Source: Rhodococcus ruber (GTDB lineage: Bacteria > Actinomycetota > Actinomycetes > Mycobacteriales > Mycobacteriaceae). From it: DNA of 64,000 nucleotides. Each line of letters begins with the position of its first letter. Position 1 is the stretch's first letter. Both the position numbers and the translations under genes were made by a program. Under the pieces are notes generated by a model that saw only the letters and a list, made by a program, of their open reading frames with translations, was not told where the DNA came from and did no database searches. Positions 19,769 to 29,833 of this stretch are shown piece after piece. The stretch covers positions 528,124 to 592,123 of the forward strand of contig NZ_JAPWIJ010000003.1 in the NCBI RefSeq assembly GCF_027270735.1, given 5' to 3'.

Positions 19769-21450
19769 GTCACCGACTCCGGTGCCGACGTCTTCTGTGC
19801 GGTGATGGCCGGAATCGGTTGCCCCTGCGCGTACTTCTTGGTGCTGGGTTTGAGGGGCAGCGGCGATCCGATCACCTTGTGCCCGCGCACGAGTGGCAAC
19901 GTGAGCCGGAAGCACGCGCCTTCTCCCACTGCACCCCACGCTTCGAGCTTACCGTCGTGCAGTCGGGCGTCCTCGACGCTGATCGCCAGCCCGAGTCCGG
20001 TGCCGCCGGAGCGACGGACGCGAGAGGGATCCGAGCGCCAGAACCGGTTGAACACCAGCTTCTCTTCGCCGGGGCGCAGACCGATTCCCTGGTCGCGCAC
20101 CACGAAGGCTGCCGCGTCGGCGTCCGAGCGCAGCCGCAGCAGCACCGGCTTGCCTTCACCGTGATCGAGTGCGTTGGCCAGTAGGTTGCGCAGAATCCGT
20201 TCCACTCGCCGGGGGTCCACCTCGGCGACGACCGCGGTCTCGGGCATGTCGACGATCACTTCGGTGCCGGTCTCGCGCGCCAGGTGCCGAACGGTGGACA
20301 CCGCTGCGCGCGCGCACATCCGCAGGTCGAGCTGTTCGGCAGCCAGTTCGGCCACACCCGCGTCGTGTCGACTGATCTCGAGGAGGTCGCCGAGCAAGGT
20401 CTCGAAACGATCGAGCTCGTTGACCAGCAGCTCCGACGATCTCTTGAGTGCGGGCTCCAGATCGTCGCTGGCATCGTGGATGAGATCCGCGGCCATGCGC
20501 ACGGTGGTGAGTGGAGTCCGCAACTCGTGGCTCACGTCGGAAGTGAATCGGCGCTGCAAGTTGCCGAATTCCTCGAGCTGGGTGATCTGCTTGGACAGAC
20601 TTTCGGCCATCTCGTTGAACGACATCGCGAGTCTGGCCATGTCGTCCTCACCCCGAACCGGCATTCGCTCCTTGAGCCTGCCGTCGGCGAAGCGCACCGC
20701 AATCCTCGACGCGGACCGAATGGGAAGGACGACCTGACGCGCGACCAGCATCGCGATCGCCGCGAGCAGGACCAGAAGTACCACTGCGCCGACGAACAAC
20801 GTTCCGCGGACGAGCGAAAGTGTTCGATCCTCGCTGGCCAATGGGAAGATCAGGTAGAGCTGTAGCGCCGAGATATCGGATCCGGTCGGCGATCCCATGA
20901 TGAGCGCCGATCCGGAATATCCGCCGTCACTGTCGGTGACGGTCGCGTACTGCGAACTGATCAGGCCCTTCTTGACGAAGTCTCGCAGGCTGCTGGGGAT
21001 CTGATCGACCGGCCCGACCGACGCCTCTGCCCGGGTCGCGTCACCCTCGACGATCAACACCGGATCGAACGATCCCGCCGACCCGGTGGTCGACGCCGCG
21101 TCCAGGTCCTGATTGGTCAGTGCTGCCCGCGCTCGTTCGAGGCGTGTCGCGAGCCCGCTCGAATCATCGGCACCGGCGAGGTTGCCCTCGACGGTGGTTC
21201 GCGACCTGTCGAGCTCCTCGGTGGCCGCCGACAACTTGGCTTCGAGCAGCCGATCGGTGATCTGAGAGGTCAACACCACGCCGAGGATGAGGATGACCAC
21301 CAGGGACAGCGTCAACGTCGACACGACGACGCGGAGCTGCAACGACCGTCGCCAGGCATGGCCCAGCGACGTACTCAGCGAGCGAAACCACCGCAACAGA
21401 GGGGAGAATTTGCCGTTGATTCGCCGCCGAGAATGGGAGAAACCGATCAC
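19765..21450 (-). CDS. mtrB: Sensor histidine kinase MtrB
   Basis: The 561-residue kinase has a membrane segment near residues 38-60 ([19 protein letters not shown]), an extracellular domain of about 160 residues and a second membrane segment ([19 protein letters not shown]). A HAMP domain, the H-box ([19 protein letters not shown]) and an HATPase with [10 protein letters not shown] and GTGLGLAIS follow. It phosphorylates MtrA to control cell division, peptidoglycan remodelling and osmotic responses in actinobacteria. The GTG start overlaps the mtrA stop by 4 nt (GTGA), and the lpqB start overlaps its own stop. Confidence 0.95.
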   Translation of the reverse strand: MIGFSHSRRRINGKFSPLLRWFRSLSTSLGHAWRRSLQLRVVVSTLTLSLVVILILGVVLTSQITDRLLEAKLSAATEELDRSRTTVEGNLAGADDSSGLATRLERARAALTNQDLDAASTTGSAGSFDPVLIVEGDATRAEASVGPVDQIPSSLRDFVKKGLISSQYATVTDSDGGYSGSALIMGSPTGSDISALQLYLIFPLASEDRTLSLVRGTLFVGAVVLLVLLAAIAMLVARQVVLPIRSASRIAVRFADGRLKERMPVRGEDDMARLAMSFNEMAESLSKQITQLEEFGNLQRRFTSDVSHELRTPLTTVRMAADLIHDASDDLEPALKRSSELLVNELDRFETLLGDLLEISRHDAGVAELAAEQLDLRMCARAAVSTVRHLARETGTEVIVDMPETAVVAEVDPRRVERILRNLLANALDHGEGKPVLLRLRSDADAAAFVVRDQGIGLRPGEEKLVFNRFWRSDPSRVRRSGGTGLGLAISVEDARLHDGKLEAWGAVGEGACFRLTLPLVRGHKVIGSPLPLKPSTKKYAQGQPIPAITAQKTSAPESVT

Positions 21451-22124
21451 GGCGGTCCGGCCTTGTAGCCGACCCCCCTCACGGTCAACACCACCTCGGG
21501 GTTCTCCGGGTCCTTCTCGACCTTGGCACGCAGGCGCTGCACGTGCACGTTGACCAGTCTGGTGTCGGCCGCATGACGGTAACCCCACACCTGTTCGAGC
21601 AACACCTCTCGGGTGAACACCTGACGCGGCTTACGCGCCAACGCCACCAGAAGATCGAATTCGAGTGGTGTCAGCGACACCAGTTCCTCGCCGCGGCTGA
21701 CCTTGTGCGCGGGCACGTCGATCACGATGTCCGCGATGGACAGCAATTCGGCGGGTTCGTCCTCGGTTCTGCGCAGCCGCGCTCGAACGCGCGCGACCAG
21801 TTCCTTGGGCTTGAAGGGCTTCATGATGTAGTCGTCCGCGCCGGACTCGAGGCCCAACACGACGTCGACGGTGTCGGTCTTGGCCGTGAGCATCACGATC
21901 GGAACGCCCGAATCGGCCCGCAGTACGCGGCAGACGTCGATGCCGTTCATGCCGGGAAGCATCAAGTCCAGCAACACCAGATCCGGGCGGTTCTCGCGCA
22001 CGGCCGCCAACGCTTGGGTGCCGTCACCGACCACGAAAGGCTCGAACCCCTCACCGCGCAGCACGATGGTGAGCATCTCCGCCAGAGCCGAATCGTCGTC
22101 CACAACCAGAATCCGAGGCTTCAT
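21447..22124 (-). CDS. mtrA: Response regulator MtrA
   Basis: A 225-residue OmpR/PhoB-type regulator. The receiver domain has the acidic pocket VVDDDS, phosphoacceptor D53 ([10 protein letters not shown]), the conserved T (MLTAK) and K (MKPFKP). The winged-helix domain ends [12 protein letters not shown]. MtrA is essential in M. tuberculosis and controls division, cell-wall hydrolase and DnaA-linked genes. It starts 4 nt after the tmk stop and is coupled to mtrB. Confidence 0.96.
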   Translation of the reverse strand: MKPRILVVDDDSALAEMLTIVLRGEGFEPFVVGDGTQALAAVRENRPDLVLLDLMLPGMNGIDVCRVLRADSGVPIVMLTAKTDTVDVVLGLESGADDYIMKPFKPKELVARVRARLRRTEDEPAELLSIADIVIDVPAHKVSRGEELVSLTPLEFDLLVALARKPRQVFTREVLLEQVWGYRHAADTRLVNVHVQRLRAKVEKDPENPEVVLTVRGVGYKAGPP

Positions 22125-22128
22125 GGTC

Positions 22129-22794
22129 CTATGGTGTCACTTTCAGCTCGCCTGATGGCTGATTGGCCAACTCGGCGGCGAGTCGATCAGGATCGACCTC
22201 GGCGGTGACGACCTGCCACGGCGACATCCAACTCGACGCCGCGAGAGCGCCGTACACGGCCGAGGTTCGGCTCTGCAGCGAGCCGTCCCGCTCGTAGGCA
22301 TCCCGGGTTCGGGCGGCGTCCGCACTCTCGCGCGCCGCTGCCCGCTCGGCGGCGAGTGCCACAGGTACGTCGAGGAGCATCTGGACGTCCGGAACCGGCA
22401 CACCGAATCGCTCGAATTCGAGTGCCCTGATCCACTCGACGGCCTCGCCGTCTGCGGACTGTTCCAACCGCGCAGCAGTGTAGGCGGCATTCGAAGCCAC
22501 ATACCTATCCAGCAATACAATGTCGTTGCAAGACAACAGGTCTCGGATCTCACCTGCTGCGTCCTTGCGGTCCAGCGCGAACAAGAGCGCCATCGCGTGC
22601 ACGCTGCCCGAGGTATCCCCGTGTTCGCCGTGCAGGGCCTCGGCTGCGAGATCGGCGTGAATCGACCTGTCGTAACGAGGGAACCCGACCCGCACAACGT
22701 CGAGGCCGTCACGTTCCCATGCCGAAACGAGCCGACGGGCGAGCGTGTTCTTGCCCGCACCGTCGACTCCTTCGATGACGAAAAGCCGTCCCAC
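22129..22794 (-). CDS. tmk: dTMP kinase
   Basis: The 221-residue enzyme phosphorylates dTMP to dTDP. The P-loop reads EGVDGAGKNTLARRL, matching the actinobacterial form in which the usual serine position is occupied by N. The DRYVASNAAYTAARL segment (DRY/H motif) and a short lid follow. The GTG start lies 6 nt after the ahcY stop, inside the operon. Confidence 0.94.
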   Translation of the reverse strand: MGRLFVIEGVDGAGKNTLARRLVSAWERDGLDVVRVGFPRYDRSIHADLAAEALHGEHGDTSGSVHAMALLFALDRKDAAGEIRDLLSCNDIVLLDRYVASNAAYTAARLEQSADGEAVEWIRALEFERFGVPVPDVQMLLDVPVALAAERAAARESADAARTRDAYERDGSLQSRTSAVYGALAASSWMSPWQVVTAEVDPDRLAAELANQPSGELKVTP

Positions 22795-22800
22795 CGTAGG

Positions 22801-24285
22801 TCAGTAGCGGTAGTGCTCGGGCTTGTACGGGCCCTCGACGTCGACGCCGATGTACTCGGCCTGCTCCTTGGTGAGCTTGGTGATCGAGCCGCCGAGTGCT
22901 TCGACGTGAATGCGCGCGACCTTCTCGTCCAGGTGCTTGGGCAGGCGGTAGACCTCGTTGTCGTACTCGTCCGGCTTGGTCCACAGTTCGATCTGTGCAA
23001 TGACCTGGTTGGAGAAACTGTTGCTCATGACGAACGACGGGTGACCCGTCGCGTTGCCGAGGTTCAGCAAGCGGCCCTCGGACAGCACGATGATCGAATG
23101 TCCGTCCTTGAACTGGTACTCGTCGACCTGCGGCTTGATGTTGATGCGCGTGACATCGGGGGCCTTCTCCAGCCCGGCCATGTCGATCTCGTTGTCGAAG
23201 TGACCGATGTTGCCGAGGATTGCCTGGTGCTTCATCTTGCGCATGTGCTCGAAGGTGATGATCGACAGGTTGCCCGTCGAGGTGATCACGATGTCGGCCT
23301 GCTCGATGAATTCTTCGACCGTGCGGACGTCGAAGCCGTCCATGAGCGCCTGCAGCGCGTTGATCGGGTCGGCCTCGGTGACGGTCACACGTGCACCCTG
23401 GCCCTTGAGCGCCTCGGCACAGCCCTTGCCCACGTCGCCGTAGCCACAGACCAGAACGGCCTTGCCGCCGATGAGGACGTCGGTGCCCCGGTTGATGCCG
23501 TCGATCAGCGAGTGGCGGGTGCCGTACTTGTTGTCGAACTTGCTCTTGGTCACCGAGTCGTTGACGTTGATAGCAGGGAACGTGAGTTCCCCTGCAGCCG
23601 CGAACTGGTAGAGCCGGAGCACACCGGTGGTGGTCTCCTCCGTCACGCCTTGCACGGACGCGGCAACCTCGGTCCACTTGGACTTCGACGCTTCGAGCGA
23701 ACGGCGGAGGAGACCGAGGAACACCTTGTACTCGTCCGAGTCGTGATCGTCGTCGGTCGGCGGAACCACGCCCGCCTTCTCGAACTGCGCTCCGCGCAGT
23801 ACCAGCATCGTGGCGTCGCCACCGTCGTCGAGGATCATGTTGGCCGGCTGTTCTGGCCACGTGAGCATCTGCTCGGCCGCCCACCAGTACTCTTCGAGGC
23901 TTTCACCCTTCCAGGCGAACACCGGGACGCCCTTGGGATCCTCGACGGTTCCGTACGGTCCGACGACCACGGCCGCAGCCGCATGATCCTGCGTGGAGAA
24001 GATGTTGCACGACGCCCAGCGAACCTCTGCCCCGAGTGCCACCAGGGTCTCGATCAGGACGGCGGTCTGCACCGTCATGTGCAGCGATCCCGAAACCCGC
24101 GCTCCCTTGAGCGGCTGAACGTCCGCGTATTCGCGACGCAGCGCGATCAGACCGGGCATCTCGTGCTCGGCCAGCCTGATCTCTTTGCGGCCGAATTCTG
24201 CGAGCGACAGGTCTGCGACCTTGAAGTCGATTCCACCGCGGTGATCCACGGTGAGTGCCGATCCTGACGTAACTGAGGTCGTCAT
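22801..24285 (-). CDS. ahcY: S-adenosylhomocysteine hydrolase
   Basis: The 494-residue NAD-dependent enzyme cleaves S-adenosylhomocysteine to adenosine and homocysteine, pulling methylation reactions forward. The NAD-binding loop [18 protein letters not shown], the [19 protein letters not shown] signature and the C-terminal [18 protein letters not shown] and HYRY end are all present. The ATG at 24285 has GGAGAGG upstream and matches the family length, about 495. It is the first gene of the operon running to comF. Confidence 0.96.
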   Translation of the reverse strand: MTTSVTSGSALTVDHRGGIDFKVADLSLAEFGRKEIRLAEHEMPGLIALRREYADVQPLKGARVSGSLHMTVQTAVLIETLVALGAEVRWASCNIFSTQDHAAAAVVVGPYGTVEDPKGVPVFAWKGESLEEYWWAAEQMLTWPEQPANMILDDGGDATMLVLRGAQFEKAGVVPPTDDDHDSDEYKVFLGLLRRSLEASKSKWTEVAASVQGVTEETTTGVLRLYQFAAAGELTFPAINVNDSVTKSKFDNKYGTRHSLIDGINRGTDVLIGGKAVLVCGYGDVGKGCAEALKGQGARVTVTEADPINALQALMDGFDVRTVEEFIEQADIVITSTGNLSIITFEHMRKMKHQAILGNIGHFDNEIDMAGLEKAPDVTRINIKPQVDEYQFKDGHSIIVLSEGRLLNLGNATGHPSFVMSNSFSNQVIAQIELWTKPDEYDNEVYRLPKHLDEKVARIHVEALGGSITKLTKEQAEYIGVDVEGPYKPEHYRY

Positions 24286-24374
24286 CTTGCCTCTCCTGTT
24301 GACTGAGTGTCTGTCCACCAGGCTATCGGGTCCGCGCGGTGGAAGTACCGACTGCCCGGGGGGACGTGTCTGCA

Positions 24375-25595
24375 CTATCCGTTTCGTCCGGCTCGCGCCA
24401 GAATGCGCGCGCGCTTGCGGGGAAGGATGTTGGCACGGGTGACATCGCCTTGGTAGTGCGTGAGTACCCGCGGGTCCATCACTCGACGCCACAGCGGCGG
24501 GATTGCGGCGAGTATCACCATCGACGCGTATCCGGCCGGAAGCTGCGGAGCTTCGTCGCAGGAGAGCAGGGTCTGGTAGCGCTTGCCGGGATTGGCGTGG
24601 TGGTCACTGTGTCGTTGCAAGTGATAGAGAAAAATGTTCGTGCAGATTCTGTCGCTGTTCCAGCTGTGGCGTGGTGAGCACCGAACGTATTTGCCACGGT
24701 CGTTGGTTTCGCGGAGCAGTGCGTAGTGCTCCACATAGTTCACCATCTCGAGCAGCACGAATCCCACGACGGCCTGTAGCAGAAGATACGGCGCGATGGC
24801 CGGGCCGAAGACGACCATCAACGCGCCGAACAGTCCTGCGCTCATCAGCCAGGTGTGCAGCAGCGCATTGGTCGGGCTCGCGACCGAGCGCCCCTTGCGC
24901 CGCAGACGCTGCGCCTCGAGCCTCCACGCGGAGACGAGCCCCAGGACAGTACTGCGCGGCACGAAGGTCCACACGCTCTCGCCGAGCCGCGCACTTGCGG
25001 GATCGTCCGGGGTTGCCACCCGAACGTGATGACCGCGGTTGTGTTCGACGAAGAAGTGCCCGTACAGCGTCTGAGAGAGGGCGATCTTGGCCAGCCATCG
25101 CTCGTGCTGCTCGATGCGATGACCCAACTCGTGAGCGGCGTTGATACCGGTGCCCGCCACCAGGCCCACCGTCACGGCGAGCCCGATCTTGTCCACCACG
25201 GTCAGCTCGCCGTACGCCCACATCCAACACGCGACGATCAGCCCGACGAACTGAATGGGAAGGAAAAGGTAGGTACACCAGCGGTAGTAGCGATCGTTCT
25301 GCAGTTTCTCGCTCGTCGACTCGTCCGGGTTGTGCCCGTCCTCACCGGCGATCAGGTCGATCACCGGAATGATCACGAAAAACACCAGAACACCGCTCCA
25401 CCAGAAGACCGCCATGCCGGTCCAATAGACCAACTGCGACGGAAGCAGCGCCGATGCCGGGGCCAACAGCCCCAGCATCCACAAATATCGTTTGCTGTCC
25501 TGCCAGCGATCCGATCGTCCGCCGGCCTTCGAATCCCGCCCCCCGAAAGCGACACCCGAATCCTTCGCGGAAGCGATTCGGCCGTTCGCATTCAC
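24375..25595 (-). CDS. alkB: Alkane 1-monooxygenase AlkB (no rubredoxin nearby)
   Basis: This 406-residue integral-membrane di-iron hydroxylase oxidises the terminal methyl of medium-chain alkanes. The histidine motifs are HELGH (155-159), EHNRGHH (184-190) and LQRHSDHH (326-333), with the AlkB signature NYVEHY at 286-291. About six hydrophobic segments precede and separate them. The protein ends ARAGRNG without a fused rubredoxin. In M. tuberculosis the neighbours sahH and a cationic amino-acid permease flank alkB-rubA-rubB-tetR; here ahcY follows alkB after 89 nt and the rubredoxin and regulator genes are absent. Electron transfer must come from elsewhere. Confidence 0.93.
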   Translation of the reverse strand: MNANGRIASAKDSGVAFGGRDSKAGGRSDRWQDSKRYLWMLGLLAPASALLPSQLVYWTGMAVFWWSGVLVFFVIIPVIDLIAGEDGHNPDESTSEKLQNDRYYRWCTYLFLPIQFVGLIVACWMWAYGELTVVDKIGLAVTVGLVAGTGINAAHELGHRIEQHERWLAKIALSQTLYGHFFVEHNRGHHVRVATPDDPASARLGESVWTFVPRSTVLGLVSAWRLEAQRLRRKGRSVASPTNALLHTWLMSAGLFGALMVVFGPAIAPYLLLQAVVGFVLLEMVNYVEHYALLRETNDRGKYVRCSPRHSWNSDRICTNIFLYHLQRHSDHHANPGKRYQTLLSCDEAPQLPAGYASMVILAAIPPLWRRVMDPRVLTHYQGDVTRANILPRKRARILARAGRNG

Positions 25596-25731
25596 TGTGT
25601 CAACACCCTCTCATCGAACCTTAGGAGTCCTCCAAGTCTGTTTTCGAGGGTATAACATTCTCGCGGTTCGATGTGACGCCGACCGAATCCGGCCGGGCAT
25701 CGTAGGACGAGCTACCAAGACGGTGTGCCGG

Positions 25732-27240
25732 CTACTTCTCCGTATTCGCCTTCGCAGCTTCCCGCTGTCCCATCACCGAATGACGCCTGCTGTAGAGCAC
25801 GTAGATCACGACACCCGCGGCCATCCAGACCAGGAAGCGCAGCCACGTCTCCACCGACAGGTTCAGCATCAACCACAGGCACGCGAGCACGGCGAGGATC
25901 GGCACCAGAGGAACCCACGGCACTCGGAAGCCGCGTTCGAGGTCCGGTCGAGTCTTGCGCAGAACCAGAACACCCGCCGACACGAGCACGAATGCGAACA
26001 GCGTTCCGATGTTCACCATCTCCTCTAGCGTGCCCAGCGGAACGAAGGCCGCGAGAAGTCCGACGATGACGCCCACCAGAATCGTCGTCCGAACCGGCGT
26101 GCCCTTCTTTCCGGTGTGGGCCAATCCACGTGGCACCAATCCGTCTCTCGACATCGCGAAGAGCACTCGCGTCTGGCCCAGCATCAACACCATCACCACT
26201 GTGGTGAGACCGGCAAGCGCGCCGAAGGAAATGATGTTCTTGGCCCAGGTCAGACCGTTGAGCTCGAATGCCGTTGCCAGCGTGGAACTGTCACCCGCCA
26301 AGTCGGTGTACTTCACCATTCCGGTCAGCACCAGGGTGACGGCCACATAGAGCACGGTCACGATCGCGAGGGACCCGAGGATGCCGCGCGGCAGTGCCTT
26401 CTGCGGCTCCTTGGTCTCTTCCGCCGTCGTCGCGACCACGTCGAAGCCGATGAACGCGAAGAACACCAGCGACGCCGCGGCCAGAAGTCCGTACCAGCCG
26501 AAGGTGCTACCTCCCGCACCCGTGACGAACGAGAACAGTGACTGGTGCAGGCCTTCCCCGGTGGAGCCGGGCTGCGACGGAGGAATGTACGGGTCGTAAT
26601 TGGAGACCTTGATGTAGAAGGCACCGAGCACGACGACGAACAAGACGACGATCACCTTGATAGCGGTGATAACGAGCGAGACCCGCGAGGACAACTTGGT
26701 GCCCGACGCGATCAGTACCGTCAGCACCACCACGATCAGGAGTGCGCCCCAGTCGAAGTTCAGCGAACCGATCTGGAGTACCGGTGCGGCCGTACCGAGC
26801 AGGTCTCCCAGGTACAGCGACCACGCCTTGGCCACAACGGCAGCCGCGAGGCCGAACTCGAGGATCAGATCCCAGCCGATGATCCAGGCGATGAACTCAC
26901 CGAACGCGGCGTAGGAGAACGTGTACGCGCTGCCGGCGACGGGAACCGTCGAGGCGAACTCCGCGTAACACAGAGCCGCCAGGCCGCAGGCGATCGCTGC
27001 GAGCACGAACGCCACCGACACGGCCGGTCCCGCCACGTTTCCGGCGGTTCGCGCGGTCAGGGTGAAGATGCCCGCACCGACGGCAACGGCGACGCCGAAC
27101 ACGGTGAGGTCCCACGACCCGAGTTCTTTCCGGAGTTTGGTATCCGGCTCGTCGGTGTCCTCGATCGACTGCTCGATCGATTTGGTCCGGAACCACCCCG
27201 TCGTGCGCGGGGTCTTGGCCGGCCGGTCTGCTCTGCTCAT
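25732..27240 (-). CDS. APC-family amino-acid permease
   Basis: The 502-residue protein has about 12-13 hydrophobic segments. The first bears the APC signature VAVAVGAGIFTLTARTAGNVAGPA, and FIGFDVVATTAEETKEPQKALPRGI is the conserved loop after the mid helix. It resembles cationic amino-acid transporters (YfnA/CAT type, Rv3253c in M. tuberculosis), so arginine, lysine or a related substrate is likely but unproven. GGAGG precedes the ATG. It lies between manA and alkB on the same strand, with a 151-nt upstream gap that probably holds its own promoter. Confidence 0.92.
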   Translation of the reverse strand: MSRADRPAKTPRTTGWFRTKSIEQSIEDTDEPDTKLRKELGSWDLTVFGVAVAVGAGIFTLTARTAGNVAGPAVSVAFVLAAIACGLAALCYAEFASTVPVAGSAYTFSYAAFGEFIAWIIGWDLILEFGLAAAVVAKAWSLYLGDLLGTAAPVLQIGSLNFDWGALLIVVVLTVLIASGTKLSSRVSLVITAIKVIVVLFVVVLGAFYIKVSNYDPYIPPSQPGSTGEGLHQSLFSFVTGAGGSTFGWYGLLAAASLVFFAFIGFDVVATTAEETKEPQKALPRGILGSLAIVTVLYVAVTLVLTGMVKYTDLAGDSSTLATAFELNGLTWAKNIISFGALAGLTTVVMVLMLGQTRVLFAMSRDGLVPRGLAHTGKKGTPVRTTILVGVIVGLLAAFVPLGTLEEMVNIGTLFAFVLVSAGVLVLRKTRPDLERGFRVPWVPLVPILAVLACLWLMLNLSVETWLRFLVWMAAGVVIYVLYSRRHSVMGQREAAKANTEK

Positions 27241-27391
27241 CGGGCCTCCGTAGCGCGTATTCGCCTCTGCCCACGGATCACACCCGTCGCAGAGTTCACT
27301 GTGACATCAGACTATTGCCTTCGGGTACGTCGGTCGCGCACTTCCGCAGTTCGAAAAGACTTCCGCACAGATGCGACCGGCCGGGAGGGAT

Positions 27392-28621
27392 CTACTGGCG
27401 GCCGACGGAGGCCACGAACACCTCGGCCACGCCCGAATCGGCAGTCACAGTGACGGATCGATCCGCAGCCGGTATCCACGCCGAGCTGCCCTGCGGCACC
27501 GTCAGCCCGGACTCTCGGCCGCCGGTACTCGCCACGACGGTTCCGTCGGTACACAACAGAATTCGGGGACCGGATCCGCGTATTTCGACAGTCTCCCCCG
27601 GTGCCACGGCCGTCCGACTCAGCGCGAATTCCGGTGCAGGCGTGAGGTACAGATAGGTGGGCCGATCGTCCTCGCCCGGAGTGATGGGAGTGATATCGGC
27701 CGGCTCGAAGTCCAATACGCGCAGCAGTTCCGGGACGTCGACGTGCTTGGGAGTCAGTCCTCCACGTAACACGTTGTCGGAGTTCGCCATGATCTCCACT
27801 CCGGTACCACGCAGGTATGCGTGCAGGTTTCCCGCGTCCAGGTACAGGCCCTGGCCGGGAGCCAAGGTCACCCTGTTGAGCAGCAGTGCTGCAAGCACAC
27901 CGGCGTCACCGGGATAGGACTCGCCGAGTTCGAGCAGAGTCCTGGCCTCGGCGGCGAACCGTCCACCGTCCGTGCGCGCAGGACCGGAAAGATAGTCGAT
28001 GCAGCCCTGGGCGACGGCCGGAAGAATATCGTCCAGCGACTGCCCGGGAAGCGTGATCCACGAGGTGAACACCGTACGCAGGCCGGAAGCATCGGGCTGT
28101 GCGGCAAGCAATGTGCGGTAGCCACCGAGCGCGGAGACGGCCAAAGCGTCGAGCAGTTCCACGGTCTCCGTAGGGCTCCGGAAGCCGGCCAGTGCCTCGA
28201 ACTCGGTGAGCGCCACGATCAGTTCCGGCTTGTGATTCGGATCCCGATAATTGCGCACCGGAGAATCGATGGGGACGCCGGCCGCATTCTCGCGTGCGAA
28301 GCCTTCACGGGCCTGTGCACTGCTGGGGTGGGCCTGCAACGACAAAGGCTCTTCTGCGGCAAGCAGTTTCAGCAGGTAAGGGAGCCTGGATTCGTACTGC
28401 CGAGCCGAGCCTCCCAGCTGCGTCGCCGGATCCCCGTCGATCAAGGTGAGCAGTGGGGTGCTGCCGCCCTCGTGCACCACGTGCGCCGAATCGGCTGGGT
28501 GAGCACCGAGCCAGATCTCGGCCTCGGGATGATCGGACGGAACCGGGCGACCCTGAATACGGGCCAGAGCGGTTCGCGACCCCCATGCGTAGGACCGAAC
28601 CGCACCACGCAAGAGCTGCAC
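27392..28621 (-). CDS. manA: Mannose-6-phosphate isomerase, class I
   Basis: The 409-residue zinc enzyme interconverts fructose-6-phosphate and mannose-6-phosphate. Zinc-site segments are SLQAHPSSAQAREGF, YRDPNHKPELIVAL and GNLHAYLRGTGVEIMANSDN, and RGGLTPKHVDVPELL follows. A cupin-like C-terminal region ends the protein. The GTG start shares one base with the stop of the preceding SIS-domain gene (TAGTG). With manB upstream and manC at 36.3 kb it supplies GDP-mannose for lipomannan and mannosylated lipids. Confidence 0.94.
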   Translation of the reverse strand: MQLLRGAVRSYAWGSRTALARIQGRPVPSDHPEAEIWLGAHPADSAHVVHEGGSTPLLTLIDGDPATQLGGSARQYESRLPYLLKLLAAEEPLSLQAHPSSAQAREGFARENAAGVPIDSPVRNYRDPNHKPELIVALTEFEALAGFRSPTETVELLDALAVSALGGYRTLLAAQPDASGLRTVFTSWITLPGQSLDDILPAVAQGCIDYLSGPARTDGGRFAAEARTLLELGESYPGDAGVLAALLLNRVTLAPGQGLYLDAGNLHAYLRGTGVEIMANSDNVLRGGLTPKHVDVPELLRVLDFEPADITPITPGEDDRPTYLYLTPAPEFALSRTAVAPGETVEIRGSGPRILLCTDGTVVASTGGRESGLTVPQGSSAWIPAADRSVTVTADSGVAEVFVASVGRQ

Positions 28622-29763
28622 TAGCTACCGCCCATCAACAACAGATACGCGGCGGTCGTGTCCAACCGCGTCGCCAACACGGACATGGTGTCGAGCACCG
28701 AAAGTGTAGCCGGACCGGCTGACGCGACGGTGATGTCGAGTTCGGATCCCGACCTCGCGCCGCCGAACAATGCCTCACTCGACTCGGCGAGCAACAATTC
28801 CGACTCGGCCACACCGGCAAGTCGTCGTTCGGTCATCGCGCGATCGACGTCGGATGCGACGACGATGACGCGCATCGGCAGGGCGGGTGGTGGGCCGTCG
28901 AGCTGCTCGTCGTGAAAGAACGAATCGAATGTCTGTGCCCTACCCGCAGATTCGACCGTCGATGCCCGGACGGACGCGGCGATGACATCGCCGAGTTCAC
29001 CGGCACCGACGAGCACACCCGCCACACGCAGCAGTACCTCACTGCCGTGCCGAGCCACCTCGACGGCTGCAGGGCTGCTGCCGGACAGCACCACCCGCCG
29101 ACCGTTCATTCCGCTGGCGAGAGCCTTGGCCGGGTTGTGGAAGACCTCGTTCGATGGGCTGTTTCGAACCGCCTCGGCATCGAGCAGGTCGGCCAGACGA
29201 GACAGATTGGGCAGCAACGTCTTCCACGATCCACCGGCGACCGCCCCGAGAACGGCGACGAATGCGGCGAGATAGCGCATCAATGCATTGTGGTCGCGGA
29301 CCGCAATTCGCGGCGGCAACCACATGACTCTTGCCCCTCGGACGGCACGCAGCGGCCCTTCCTCGGGTGCCACCACCACCACTTCCGCGCCGCGACGCGC
29401 TGCGGCGTCCACCGACTCGGCGAGGCGCGGATCTCCGGCGTCGTCGCCGGCCACCACCACCACATCGAGTGGGCCGATCCACGGCGGAGTTCCGGTACTT
29501 CGGACCAGCGGAACGCCGAGTCGGTCACCGAGCGCCGCGACGAGAAGTGACGCCGCCCGACTGCTGCGACCGTCACCGGTTACGATCACCACGCTTCTGG
29601 GGCGTAGATCGGCCAACCGAACCAGCACCGCTTCGTCCACCGCCGCCGCGACAGCGCGAACCTGCGCGCCCGCCAGCGCAGCACTACGCAACGCACCCTC
29701 GCGATCGGCCGCGATGAGAGCGTCGGCATCGTCGAGATCGACCAGAGACGACACTGTGGTCAT
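28621..29763 (-). CDS. SIS-domain protein between manB and manA (TobH/Rv3256c-like)
   Basis: The 380-residue protein shows a sugar-isomerase (SIS) fold: VVIVTGDGRSSRAASLLVAALG and VVVVAGDDAGDPRLAESVDAAARRGAEVVVVAPE in the first half, then RRVVLSGSSPAAVEVARHGSEVLLRVAG in the second. Related two-domain proteins are bifunctional phosphoglucose/phosphomannose isomerases. The usual catalytic residues could not be placed, so activity is uncertain. It lies between manB and manA in one operon, overlapping the manA start by one base, which suggests a role in mannose-phosphate supply. Confidence 0.8.
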   Translation of the reverse strand: MTTVSSLVDLDDADALIAADREGALRSAALAGAQVRAVAAAVDEAVLVRLADLRPRSVVIVTGDGRSSRAASLLVAALGDRLGVPLVRSTGTPPWIGPLDVVVVAGDDAGDPRLAESVDAAARRGAEVVVVAPEEGPLRAVRGARVMWLPPRIAVRDHNALMRYLAAFVAVLGAVAGGSWKTLLPNLSRLADLLDAEAVRNSPSNEVFHNPAKALASGMNGRRVVLSGSSPAAVEVARHGSEVLLRVAGVLVGAGELGDVIAASVRASTVESAGRAQTFDSFFHDEQLDGPPPALPMRVIVVASDVDRAMTERRLAGVAESELLLAESSEALFGGARSGSELDITVASAGPATLSVLDTMSVLATRLDTTAAYLLLMGGS

Positions 29764-29833
29764 GGCTGCGACACCTCCCCTTCGTCACCGACCGGAAACG
29801 AACGCTTACCCACTCATGAACCCTCGGTAACCA

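Noticed and set aside
17606..20164. 852-codon open frame opposite comF, lpqB and mtrB
   Set aside because: It runs across three well-supported genes on the other strand and contains no domain.
22597..24267. 556-codon open frame opposite ahcY
   Set aside because: Shadow frame of the highly conserved ahcY; composition typical of antisense reading in high-GC DNA.
25596..25731. Imperfect palindrome (CTTAGGAG/CTCCAAG) upstream of alkB as an AlkX-type operator
   Set aside because: The symmetry is weak and no second copy was found, so it is not listed as a site.
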